Of a stretch of 64,000 bases of DNA, positions 32,881-43,850 are shown one piece after another. The translations under genes and the position numbers were made by a program. Numbering within the stretch: the first letter of the stretch is position 1; each line of letters begins with the position of its first letter. Origin of the DNA: Phorcus lineatus. Its lineage: Eukaryota; Mollusca; Gastropoda; Trochida; Trochidae. The stretch covers positions 372,001-436,000 of the forward strand of contig OV121081.1 of assembly GCA_921293015.1 (NCBI GenBank). The letters are read 5' to 3'. Below the pieces are notes generated by a model that searched no databases, was not told where the DNA came from, and saw only the letters and a list, made by a program, of their open reading frames with translations.

Positions 32881-34260
32881 TTAAAAGAGTCAAGAATAGA
32901 TTTGTTCGTACTGCCCCGGTTTTTTTAACCATCTGTTGAAAATTTAGAAATCGAGCCGGCTTATAAATCAGACCCCTCAATAACCTGGGTAAATTTAAAA
33001 TTAAAGGATATTGAAAGAGACAAAGTTTTCTGGAAATTTAAGTATTCACTGCTTTGTGATAAAACCTATGTTGACGAAGTTAAGAATATTGTAAATACCA
33101 CAGAACAGCAATACTAAATAGGGTCAGATAATCTTGGAAATGAATTATTTGAAATTGACGACCAACTTTTCTTCGATAATTTCCTGCTTATGAAATGTAA
33201 GTTGATCAAAAGTATTTGGGTAAAACTTGGAAAATGGATTTTTGAAAAAAAAAATATGTCCTAAATTTGATAATGATTGTCGTAAAATACAATTTATACA
33301 AAATGAAACAACAGAAAAAATAAGGAACTTGAAACACGTACAGAAAGACACGAAGACAATGTATTATGTTGACCGCTTTAATGCCTACTCAAACTGCAAA
33401 TATGAAAGCTTCATGAAATTCTAGTCGGTATGTCATAACCATTTTTATATTTTGTATACTTCTGTATTGTATGTACCTATTCTTCCTATCAACTGTTTGT
33501 TAATCAAACACTTTAAAGGAATTCTTGTTGTGTATTGAACTGAATATGTCATTTGTGTTGTCTTGTATGGAAATACAAAAATAAAATAAACGATTTAAAA
33601 ATACTATATGGGGTCAAAAAATTTGGAAATGAATTATTTGAAATTGACGACCAACTGTTCTTCGAAACTTTACTGCTCATGATAAGAGGTTTTACAATAA
33701 AATATTCATCTCAACAAAAACGGGACAGGGACAATAATGAAAAATGAACTATCAAAGCACTCGAAGATCTTTATAACAATTTGGATGAGATCCATGATAA
33801 GTTTGAAGGAATGTATCTTCAAAAAAATAAATGATGCTAACTTTAAACTGGAAAAGATAAATAGTGAAAAAGCCAAAGGTTTGATAATGAGGTCCAAATG
33901 TGAATGGCAAGAAGAAGGGGAAGAGCCAACACAATATTCTAGAGGAAAGATAATTCATAAATAAGTCTGTATCGAAACTTTAAACACGTGACAACGTCGT
34001 CATTACTAACACTAAATAAAAATTAACGAAACCAAACATTATGATGAAGATATTTATACCAAGCAAAACTGTTCTCCAGTTAACTTTGATGAACTCTTTC
34101 ATGACTATAAAATATAGAAAAATGCTTCAAAGCGACTCTTAACACAGACAATAACACAATACGCCTCTTTCTCAGGTTTTAAAATCAACACAAGTAAAAC
34201 ACAAGTTATCTGGATTGGTTTCTTAAAACATTCAAAAACGATACTTTGCAAAGATTACAA
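32881..34260 (+). pseudogene. L1/Tx1-like LINE, ORF2 remnants (endonuclease-RT linker and RT)
   Basis: Broken + strand blocks in LINE order. Near 33020 there is a linker with FWKFKYSLLCD. Near 33860-33945 the pre-RT motif KAKGLIMRSKCEWQEEGE appears. Near 34165-34220 the reverse transcriptase motif FSGFKINTSKTQVIWIG appears. Stops and frameshifts lie between blocks, and the 33100-33180 segment is partly repeated at 33605-33690, suggesting two overlapping insertions or an internal duplication. A further C-terminal part is found at 37690-38240 beyond a satellite. Confidence 0.75.
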
Positions 34261-34509
34261 ATTTGACCAGACTAAGACCATCCTGCTACATCAGAGTAAG
34301 TCTCCGCCTAGCTCCATCATAGCTTATATACCCTCATAGCCTTCGGCCTTTTAAAACGCTTGTATCAGTTACGGCTGGTTACTCATGGCTATTATAGCCT
34401 ACATTGACGTTTGTTTGAACTCTCATCAGGGTGGTGCCGCCATTGCTGAATGCGAATGAATATTTTACGTTAAATCGTGTGTATTTGAAACGAGAGATGG
34501 CGCATGGTT

Positions 34510-36855
34510 GAGGGAAGGTTTATGGTGCAGTAATGGTACATGGTGCAGTGAGGTGCAGTGATGGTACATGGTGCAGTGATGGTACGTGGTGCAGTGATGG
34601 TACATGGTACAGTGAGGTGCAGCGATGGTACATGGTGCAGTGAGGTGCAGTGATGGTACATGGTGCAGTGAGGTGCAGTGATGGTACATGGTGCAGTGAG
34701 GTGCAGTGATGGTACATGGTGCAGTGATGGTACATGGTGCAGTGAATTGCAGTGATGGTACATGGTGCAGTGATGGTACATGGTGCAGTGAATTGCAGTG
34801 ATGGTACATGGTGCAGTGAGGTGCAGCGATGGTACATGGTGCAGTGAGGTGCAGTAATGGTACATGGTGCAGTGAGGTGCAGTGATGGTACATGGTGCAG
34901 TGATGGTACGTGGTGCAGTGATGGTACATGGTACAGTGAGGTGCAGTGGTGGTATACATGGTGCAGTGAGATGCAGTGATGGTACATGGTGCAGTGAGTT
35001 GCAGTGATGGTACATGGTGCAGTGATGGTACATGGTGCAGTGAGTTGCAGTGATGGTACATGGTGCAGTGAGGTGCAGTGATGGTACATGGTGCAGTGAG
35101 GTGCAGTGATGGTACATGGTGCAGTGAAGTGCAGCGATGGTACATGGTGCAGTGATGGTACATGGTGCAGTGAGTTGCAGTGATGGTACATGGTGCAGTG
35201 AGGTGCAGTGATGGTACATGGTGCAGTGAGGTGCAGTGATGGTACATGGTGCAGTGAGGTGCAGCGATGGTACATGGTGCAGTGAGGTGCAGTAATGGTA
35301 CATGGTGCAGTGAGGTGCAGTGATGGTACATGGTGCAGTGATGGTACGTGGTGCAGTGATGGTACATGGTACAGTGAGGTGCAGTGATGGTATACATGGT
35401 GCAGTGAGATGCAGTGATGGTACATGGTGCAGTGAGTTGCAGTGATGGTACATGGTGGAATGAGTTGCAGTGATGGTACATGGTGCAGTGAGGTGCAGTG
35501 ATGGTACATGGTGCAGTGAGATGCAGTGATGGTACATGGTGCAGTGATGGTACATGGTGGAATGATGGTACATGGTGGAACGATTGTACATGGTTCAGTG
35601 ATGGTACATGGTGGAGTGATGGTGCATGGTGGAGTGATGGTGCATGGTGCAGTGAGATGCAGTGATGGTACATGGTGCAGTGATGGTACATGGTGGAATG
35701 ATGGTACATGGTGGAATGATTGTTCATGGTGCATGGTGGAGTGATGGTGCATGGTGCAGTGAGGTGCAGTGATGGTACATGGTGCAGTGATGGTACGTGG
35801 TGCAGTGATGGTACATGGTACAGTGAGGTGCAGTGATGGTATACATGGTGCAGTGAGATGCAGTGATGGTACATGGTGCAGTGAAGTGCAGTGATGGTGC
35901 ATGGTGCAGTGAAGTGCAGTGATGGTGCAGTGAAGTGCAGTGATGGTACATGGTGCAGTGAGGTGCAGCGATGGTAAATGGTGCAGTGATGGTACATGGT
36001 GCAGTGAGTTGCAGTGATGGTACATGGTGCAGTGAGGTGCAGTGATGGTACATGGTGCAGTGAGGTGCAGTGATGGTACATGGCGCAGTGAGGTGCAGTG
36101 ATGGTACATGGTGCAGTGAGTTGCAGTGATGGTACATGGTGCAGTGAAGTGCAGTGATGGTACATGGTGCAGTGAGGTGCAGTGATGGTACATGGTGCAG
36201 TGAGATGCAGTGATGGTACATGGTGCAGTGATGGTACATGGTGGAACGATTGTACATGGTTCAGTGATGGTACATGGTGGAGTGATGGTGCATGGTGGAG
36301 TGATGGTGCATGGTGCAGTGAGATGCAGTGATGGTACATGGTGCAGTGATGGTACATGGTGGAATGATGGTACATGGTGGAATGATTGTACATGGTTCAG
36401 TGATGGTACATGATGCAGTGATGGTACATGGTACAGTTATGGTGCATGCTGTAGTGATGGTACATGGTGCACTAATGGTACATGGTGGAATGATTGTACA
36501 TGGTTCAGTGATGGTGCATGGTGGAGTGATGGTACATGGTGGAGTGATGGTGCATGGTGGAGTGATGGTGCATGGTTGAGTGATGGTGCATGGTTGAGTG
36601 ATGGTGCATGGTGCAGTGATGGTGCATGGTGTAGTGATGGTGCATGGTGTAGTGATGGTGCGGTGACGGTACATGATGCAGTGACGGTACACGGTGCGGT
36701 GAAGATACACGGTGCAGTGACGGTACACGGTGCAGTGACGGGATATGGCGCAGTGATGGTGCATTGTGCAGTGGTTGTGCATGGTTAAGTGACGATACAT
36801 GGATGCATGGTGCAGTGATGGTGTATGGAGAAGTGATGCTGTATGATGGAGTGAT
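34510..36855. repeat. 18/28-bp satellite array (about 2.3 kb)
   Basis: Built from ATGGTACATGGTGCAGTG (18 bp) and this unit plus AGGTGCAGTG (28 bp). Rarer units carry GGTGGAATG or GGTGGAACGATTGTAC. Blocks of several hundred bp recur (for example around 34850-35000 and 35260-35410; 35520-35700 and 36200-36390). No unit contains a stop in any minus frame, so three overlapping open frames (642, 557 and 373 codons) cross it. They are repeat artefacts. Degenerate units continue to about 37175. Confidence 0.95.
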
Positions 36856-37175
36856 GGTGCAGAGTAAAAACAGTGGCGGTTGATAAGAGTGAGTCAGTTG
36901 ATTTGTCATTTGTGATTGGTCATGAGGTTGTAGTTCAAATGGATTACCTAGATACAGTAACAGGAATCTAACATTTAGGTGAGTGGATGTTACAGTAGCG
37001 TACATGTCATGGTGCTGGTCTAATGAATTCTAGTGAAAAGAGTGGTGATTGATGGAGTGTTGGTTGATGATCATGTATTGGGAATTCTTGAAGTGAAAGT
37101 TATGGTTTATGAAGTGAAAGTTTATGGTTCATGAAGTGATAGTGTGTGGTTCAAGAAATGATGGTTCGTGGATCA
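36856..37175. repeat. degenerate right edge of the 18/28-bp array
   Basis: Diverged pieces such as GTGATGGTGCAG, GAAGTGAAAGTTATGGTT and AGTGATGGTTCGTGG, increasingly irregular to the right, as expected for an old array margin. Confidence 0.5.
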
Positions 37176-37689
37176 CTGCTGCTCAGCAGGGTTGAGTACC
37201 TACCTTGTAGGCCAATATATGTTACAGTGACATCTGGTGATGCTTGAATTGAAGTATGAGGCGTAATGTTCGACACTGCCGCAGTGTTCGAATAGATGTT
37301 AGAGTAACCTCTGGTGATGCTGAATATTGCTATCTGACTGATATGAGGGATACATGGAATCTGAGGCTGCCAAAGTGAACGTCCCGCAATATCTGAGTGA
37401 CGTGTTTATGGTATTGACAGTGAGGCGCGGATAATCATTGGTGATATTTACAATGAGCAAGATTGTAATAAACGCCTCGGCAAGTGTCGCAGGAGACTTC
37501 CAGTTTAGTGTTGTTTTATTTGGTTTGTAGTGGATGGAAAGAGAAGTCATTTCATTGGCTTGCTATATTTAGCGATACGAGCGTTTTACACAAAAAGGCA
37601 AAAGGGTAAATATCCAGTCAGATATACATTCTCAACCAATAGGGAATAACGAAAATGTGAAAATAAACAAGAAAATAAAAAATAAAAGA
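37176..37689. other. no gene recognised
   Basis: Unclassified sequence between the satellite margin and the LINE C-terminal relic. It may include decayed LINE sequence. Confidence 0.35.
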
Positions 37690-38240
37690 ATGTCAAAATC
37701 TGGAATTGTAAACAAATATTTAAATGATATAAGTAATAGGGATGGCAAGTTCTACAACTATGCAGAACTAATTCAGACGTGCTAATGTAAAACAAACTTT
37801 CGTCAATACGCTGGTGTCATCAAGGCGATGAAAACATATTTAGTAATATTCAATATTTTAATATAGAACAAGGATGATTTCCCACAAATGCCACATTTTG
37901 CTTAAAGATATTGTCACCAAAGCAAAATGCTGTCGATTTTTACGATATATTAGAAGAATTAGTGGAAGAAACAGGATGACTTAACATAAATATAAATAAG
38001 GAAAAGTGGTAAAGAAGGCGTTGAATGCGCAATAAGTGAAAGGGAATAGAATCAAATAATAAAGTGCCTTTCATTCCTAATCTTAATTCAAAATCAAGAT
38101 AGAATTCTCCCGAAAAATGATCTTCTACATAAGATGACAATCAAAGATGAAAATAAATACAGCTTTTCCGAGGAAGATAAAGAAACCATAAGTCACATCT
38201 TCTTCGATGGGTGTAATACCATTTTGTGGACCCTGAAAAA
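37690..38240 (+). pseudogene. L1/Tx1-like LINE, C-terminal part of ORF2
   Basis: The + strand blocks NDISNRDGKFYNYAELI (near 37730) and NQDRILPKNDLLHK with KETISHIFFDGCN (near 38090-38220) match the region after the RT domain in L1/Tx1-type ORF2, including the RILP..N.LHK and ETI.HIFF.C signature. Stops interrupt the frame. A mariner element begins at 38257. Together with 32881-34260 this may be one LINE split by the satellite. Confidence 0.65.
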
Positions 38241-38256
38241 ATCCTTTGATGTGGTA

Positions 38257-39623
38257 CGAGGAGTGTCCCAAAACTTTCCGGCCTGACCATCAAATTAAAG
38301 AAACATTAAAATTTTTATAACTTATTTTTCGACATAATCACCCTTGACCTCAATGCATTTGCTCCAGCGTTTTTGTAACATCTGCAACCACTGTGAAAAC
38401 CATACCTTATCACGAGACCCAAAAAACTCCTCTACTGCAGCAATGACATCATCGTCAGTCTCAAACCTTTGGCCACGGAGCTCTGTTTTCAGTCAAGGGA
38501 AGAGGAAGAAGTCTGAGGGGGCTAGGTCTGGAGAATAGGCAGGGTGGGGGAGAATCCTGAACCCACAATCCTGTGCTGCACTGACTGCAATTTAGGCGGT
38601 GTGAACGGGAGCATTGCCCTGCATGAGCCACGCACCTTTGCGCAGTTTACTCCTTCGTTTCTCTTTGATTTTTTTCTCGTAATTGTCGTAGTTTATTTGC
38701 GTAATAAGTGCCATTGATTGGAAAACGGATTTCATGACCTTCCGACTGGAGGAACAAGATATGAACTTTTTAGGGATGGGTAATGTGAAGTGTTTCTATT
38801 GCATGCTTTGGTTTTTTGTCTCAGGATCAAAATGATGGCCCCAGGTTTCATCTTGAGTAACGACATGAGCGAAAATATATTCTGGTTCTGAGCGATACTC
38901 GTCAAGAAATTGCTGACTGACCATGACACGTTTTCGCTTTTGGTCCTCAGATAACATTATGGGGACCCAGCGTGCTGATACCTTATTCATATGTAAATGT
39001 TCATGTATAATTCGTTCAACTAATGTTTTACTGATGTTGTGAGTATCAGCTAAGTATCTAATAGTCACTCGCTTGTCTTGCCTTAATGTGTCAAGAACAG
39101 CCTCAATGTTTTCACCTGTGGTGACATCAGATGAACGACCAGGACGGGGCTCGTCTTTAGTGCTTACTCTACTCCGTTTAAATTCAGCACACCAATGTTT
39201 AATGGTGCTATATGAAGGAACAGAGTCACTTACTGCTTAGAACATATCCCCATGAATTTCCTTTCGAGTGTATTTGTTTAAACTCAGATATTTGATAACA
39301 GCCCTACATTAGCTTTTCTCCATTTCGGTAAAATATATGAGGGTACCTTTGAATGACAGGTTATTATGTGCAATTGAAGAGTATGCATCTCGTGATTTTC
39401 ATGCCATTTACACGTCAATGAATGTTCTGCATGCACGCACAGTATGGTTGTATTTCAGGCATGTTTTCATATTCAGCCGGATACTTTTGGGACAACCCTC
39501 GTACAAAAACGCTGGAGCAAATGCATTGAGGTCAAGGGTGATTATGTCGAAAAATAAGTCATAAACATTTGAATGTTTCTTTGGTTTTGATGGTCAGGCC
39601 GGACATTTTTGGGACACCCCTCG
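38257..39623 (-). mobile_element. mariner-type transposon plus an inverted copy of its left end
   Basis: A 1.25-kb mariner occupies 38257-39503: left end CGAGGAGTGTCCCAAAACTT, right end (reversed) CGAGGGTTGTCCCAAAAGTA, with TA at 38255-38256 and 39504-39505. Positions 39506-39623 then repeat the first ~118 bp of the element in inverted orientation, again followed by TA. Transposase on the minus strand is broken. The block 39068-38796 has HMNKVSARWVP and VTQDETWGHHF. Further on, MQGNAPVHTA replaces the usual catalytic Asp with Gly (codon 38616-38618), and YSPDLAPSDFFLF ends the core. It is therefore catalytically dead twice over. Confidence 0.88.
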
Positions 39624-39715
39624 TACCTTCTTCCGACTTCTAGGGGTGGCAGATATCTATGAGAATTAAACATATTTAATGCCAGTTTTACGTCTGTTGA
39701 CCAAATAGCACAGTA

Positions 39716-40815
39716 CCCCTATTATTGAGAACATTGAGGCGCGCAGTGTAATTAAGTTTTTTCATTTGAAGGGCTATACTGCACGTCAAATTCATGATGA
39801 GATGAAATCTTTTTATGACAATGACAGCTCATCCTATGACACTGTTGTGAGATGGAAAAGGATTTCCAAACAGGCCACATGTCCCTCGCAGATGAACCAA
39901 GAAGTGGACGCCCCTCACTTACTGATGATATGGATGTCATCAAGAAAGTTGAGACGCTGGTTCTAGAAGATCGCCGCGTAACTCTACAAATGATAATGCA
40001 TGAAACAGGTAGGTGTTATGGCAGTGCATGGAACATACTCCATAACCAGTTGCATATGTCCAAAGTGTCAGCATGCTGGGTTCCTCGCTTACTGACTCCA
40101 CTGCAAAAACAGAATCGAAGGGACATGTCACGGCGGGCATTGGAGCTTCTGGAACAAGACGAAGAGGATTTCTTCAAACGTCTTGTTACCATGGATGAAT
40201 GCTGGGTCTATCAATATGATCCTGAGAAAAAAGAGATGAGCAAAGAGTGGAAGCATGCTACGTCACCACCTCCCAAAAGGGCCAAGGTGCAAAAGTCGGC
40301 AGGAAAGGTCATGGTGTCTGTTTTTTGGGATTGTAGTGGAGTTCTCTTGCTAAGGGTCAGGCCATTACTGGAGCTTATTACTGCAACCTGCTGAGCAAGT
40401 TACGAGATGCCATTAAACAGAAGCGCCGCGGTATGATCACCAATTAAAGGTGTACGCCTGTCAGCTGACAATGCCCCAGCTCACACTGGTCAAGCAGCTG
40501 CTGTGGAGGAACGGCGATGTGGCTTTGAAATCTTACCGCATCCTCCCTATTTACCCGATCTTGCACCAAGTGACTTTTCTTGTTCTCCGAGATGAAAAAT
40601 CAACTTCGTGGACGTCGTTTTAAAGGACACCAATGACATCATTCGAGAGGTGGAGGCTTGGTTTTCCATGAAATCAGGGGTCTTCTATTCAGACGGTCTG
40701 CGCAAGGCCAAGAAAATGGGGAAAATGTGTATCTCTGGATGGTTACTATGTAGAGAAGTCTTAAAACATGAGAACATAATAAAGTTTGTACCTTTGATAT
40801 GTGTCTGTGATAATT
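39716..40815 (+). pseudogene. mariner-type transposase, second lineage (frameshifted)
   Basis: The + strand blocks are: EARSVIKFFHLKGYTARQIH and DTVVRWKR (frame 1, about 39735-39858); then, after a frameshift, the 39852-40394 frame with HMSKVSACWVPRLLT and VTMDECWVYQYDPE; then, after more shifts, LSADNAPAHTG near 40470, PYLPDLAPSDF near 40545 and a C-terminal EVEAWF segment near 40645. All three catalytic Asp codons survive but not in one frame. Clear terminal repeats were not found. It lies just right of the previous mariner and is distinct from it in sequence. Confidence 0.85.
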
Positions 40816-40837
40816 GAAACTTTTTGATTTCCCCTTG

Positions 40838-41020
40838 TAGGTCAAGCAAAAAAAACGCATGCATGCAGAATGAAGAAGATTGTCTCCAAGGCTCACCCGA
40901 ACGTTTCTGAAATGATACAGTTTCATCTGGACGAACAGAAGTTGAATGAACTTGGTGCAGTACTAAGCAGGCCAGATACCAGCCTGGTAGAAGGCCGGGT
41001 ACCAGAACATTTTAAAGTTA
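40838..41020 (+). other. possible terminal exon, unassigned
   Basis: A pyrimidine-rich acceptor-like site (TTTCCCCTTGTAG) precedes a frame of about 60 codons, with KKIVSKAHPNVSEMIQFHLD and VEGRVPEHFKVN before a TGA near 41020. Composition looks coding, but no upstream exon or family is recognised. It could be captured host sequence or a retroelement piece. Confidence 0.15.
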
Positions 41021-41029
41021 ATTGAATTG

Positions 41030-42119
41030 TACATCACAGCATTATTATATTTTTTTTATGTAATTGTGTATAAATCATGTATTATGTATGTATATATGTG
41101 ACTATTAATTTCTGGTGCTATATTTATTCACCAAATGTATATTCATGTTCTAATTAGTAGTGCAATATTCACTGTTCAATGTATTGATTATGTGTGATAA
41201 GTACCAAACTGAATAAAATATTGAATTTTTATTTCGGTTCTTCGTCGTTCCTGATTCCAGTACAACACTGAGACTGTAACAACGTTTTAATCCTATTGTA
41301 TCTAGCCACTGATGCACATCATCCAGGTCTACCACACTTGCATTTTTGTTGTTACACGTCAACAACAAGGTAATCAACACTTCGATTGTCATATTATATA
41401 GAGATATGAAAGAAAACCAACATAAACTATTTGCCTTGGATATCCCAAAAACAGAAGTACTCGAGTTCTCAAGATGATTATCATTACTGCCAAGTCCAAC
41501 ATTTTTAAAACAAACCAAAATGGAATGAAACCAAATTTTACATACATCAAGAATTACATACCATATGGACAAATACGACTTCTAAGTACTCGCAATTTAT
41601 GACGTTTTAGTCAACCTGCCACATATTTATTAAATACTAAACAAGACTAACATCGTAGTGCTATATCTTTGTACAAGTGTATTTGGAAAACCCTTAAATT
41701 AAAACTAAAACCGATGCCTTTAATTGGATAAATTATACATGTTATCTATATATTGTATTGCATTATGATATCAATTTCTGCCAAACGTGTATATTCTATA
41801 CGATGTGTGTCATATATGTAACTGGAATGTCCATGTACCACAAAAGGTAATAATGATAAAAAACAAATTCATGTTATGTGAACTTTTCACTTGTATCAAA
41901 CACTCTATATGACTATAATAGCGCCTGGCTATTTCATTTTTTTCGTCTGGCTATTCCATTAACAAACGAACCAATGATATGAATCAAATCCCTTAAAGCT
42001 AAATGACTAGTGCTAGAATTATGGTTAAAAACCTTTATAGATTTAATGATAACAATATAGATCACATATTATAAATCATTTTCATTCTATAGATAGAAAA
42101 TATACCTACTAAAGTTATT
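41030..42119. other. intergenic, no gene recognised
   Basis: A 140-codon minus-strand frame (41150-41572) has no known motif, no repeat origin I can see and no splice context. I leave it unassigned. Confidence 0.35.
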
Positions 42120-42486
42120 GTGGTGGCACGTGGTCCTGTTTGTAGCCCAGTTGACCGCAATCAGTGAAGTTCAGCAACATCTGGCGTTGCTCGCCGGATG
42201 GGTGGGTTACTCGATCATTGCTGAGAGTTCAAGGGTTATTCACTGCACTACACTGAGACACGAGTTGAGAAACTTGCGGTGACAAGGTACTTTATTCAAA
42301 ATGTGCTTCTGTTCACCGAGCAGTACTATTTGGATATCTGGTGTAGATTGTGTAGGATATTACCTTTATAAGCGATTATTTGTCAGCTTGGGTAAGACCA
42401 GGGTAATAATGCAGTGAGCGCCTTAAGCGTTCGGTGTGGATATGTGCGCTATGAAAATACCCTCATTATAATTTATTATTATTGTA
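42120..42486 (+). mobile_element. putative 5S rRNA-derived SINE
   Basis: Positions 42150-42205 resemble the inner part of 5S rRNA: GAAGTTCAGCAACATCTGGC corresponds to the box A region, and GGATGGGTG to the conserved stretch before box C, with the intervening bases shortened. About 280 bp of unrelated sequence follows, then GCGCTATGAAAATACCC and a short ATT-rich tail, which is how many SINEs end. Target-site duplications were not found. A diverged 5S pseudogene is the alternative. Confidence 0.45.
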
Positions 42487-43577
42487 AACCAGCTTAGTGC
42501 TTCAGGTTTAGACTGTAAATGCATTAACGTCAAGTATTAATGTCGTCATTGATCTTACTTACTTACTTACTAGAGATTTTACATGCGCTTCAAGCAGAGC
42601 TGATTTTGCACTTTGGGCCACTAATCATCTGCACTCTCTTGAAAATTCGCAACTGCAAGGTAGATTCCTCAGTGTGTGCCATAAGGATAATTGCCACTTT
42701 GTATAACAGTCTTGACTGTTCCACCATTCAAGATGACTCAAAATGAAAGTACAAAACTTTGGTATTCTTTATTTCCTTGTTCATGATTATGATTTAAGTA
42801 CTTTTAATTATCATTGTTTTATGTTCGTTTGTCTATCTGATGATGTAACAATGAGATATGGTTAATTGTTCACGAGTCATGACATTACAAGAGCACTCAA
42901 GACACTACATTTCTGTAGACTCAGGTTTTTCTCTCTCCTTTATCAGTTGTATTTTCGCTGTAAATAAACTGTTGGAACAGTATCTGATCAGTCTTGGTGT
43001 TTAATGGTGTTTATGGTTATAGTAGTTTACTAAACCACATAAGTATATAGCCTATGATGTTGGTATTGCAAAGCCTCATTGTATATCAATGTCATGTATT
43101 CTTTCTCTGGTTTAGTTTTCTCACTATTGCTGACGTAACTTTTTTACTTGCTATGCATTAGATAATGTGTCCCTTTTGTTATTACCGACACCAGCTTGAT
43201 GAATTCATAGGCATATATACGTCGAAACGTTGTGTATTTTCACAGTAAAGATGTTGTTAACCAGAAAATCTTACTTTTCTTAGATCTACCGTTGCCATGT
43301 ATAAACGCACTTTGTCGATACCGACACTCACCGTGAATGAGATATACAGCAAGAAGAACCTTTTCACTTTTTGAACTGAACTTGTAAGCAAAGAAATTTA
43401 TCCTTCCATTAATGGGTTTAACATGATGTCTGATATAATGGTGTATAGTGTTTCAATTTTGTTTCCTTATAAATGTATTTACAGCCTACATCTTAGAACA
43501 TCAGCTGCACACCAAAACAGGTTTTGAATACAACTACTAATAATACATAGATATGTTCAACATTGTGTAAATTGTAT
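42487..43577. other. intergenic, no gene recognised
   Basis: No coding, RNA or tandem-repeat structure stands out. Confidence 0.45.
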
Positions 43578-43850
43578 CTTTCAAAGGTGAATGAATGCAT
43601 TCTAACTTGACTTTCAAACGTGAATGAATGCATTCTAACTTGACTTTCAAAGGTGAATGAATGCATTCTAACTTGACTTTCAAAGGTGAATGAATGCATT
43701 CTAACTTGACTTTCAAAGGTGAATGAATGCATTCTAACTTAACTTTCAAACGTGAATGAATGCATTCTAACTTAACTTTCAAAGGTGAATGAATGCATTC
43801 TAACTTGACTTTCAAAGGTGAATGAATGCATTCTAACTTGACTTTCAAAG
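43578..43850. repeat. 33-bp minisatellite, about 8 copies
   Basis: The unit is CTTTCAAAGGTGAATGAATG then CATTCTAACTTGA. Copies differ only at two positions (AAAGG/AAACG, TTGA/TTAA). Being a multiple of three, it gives open repeat frames of 79 and 103 codons on the minus strand, which are artefacts. Confidence 0.95.

Noticed and set aside
34465-36393. 642-codon minus-strand His/Thr/Ser-rich ORF
   Set aside because: All three minus frames are open over the same 18/28-bp satellite, so openness is a property of the unit and not evidence of a protein.
41150-41572. 140-codon minus-strand ORF
   Set aside because: No known domain, no repeat origin and no supporting exon signals; left unassigned and not called a gene.
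43493-43848. 79- and 103-codon repeat ORFs on the minus strand
   Set aside because: They are produced by the 33-bp repeat being a multiple of three, and overlapping frames are both open.
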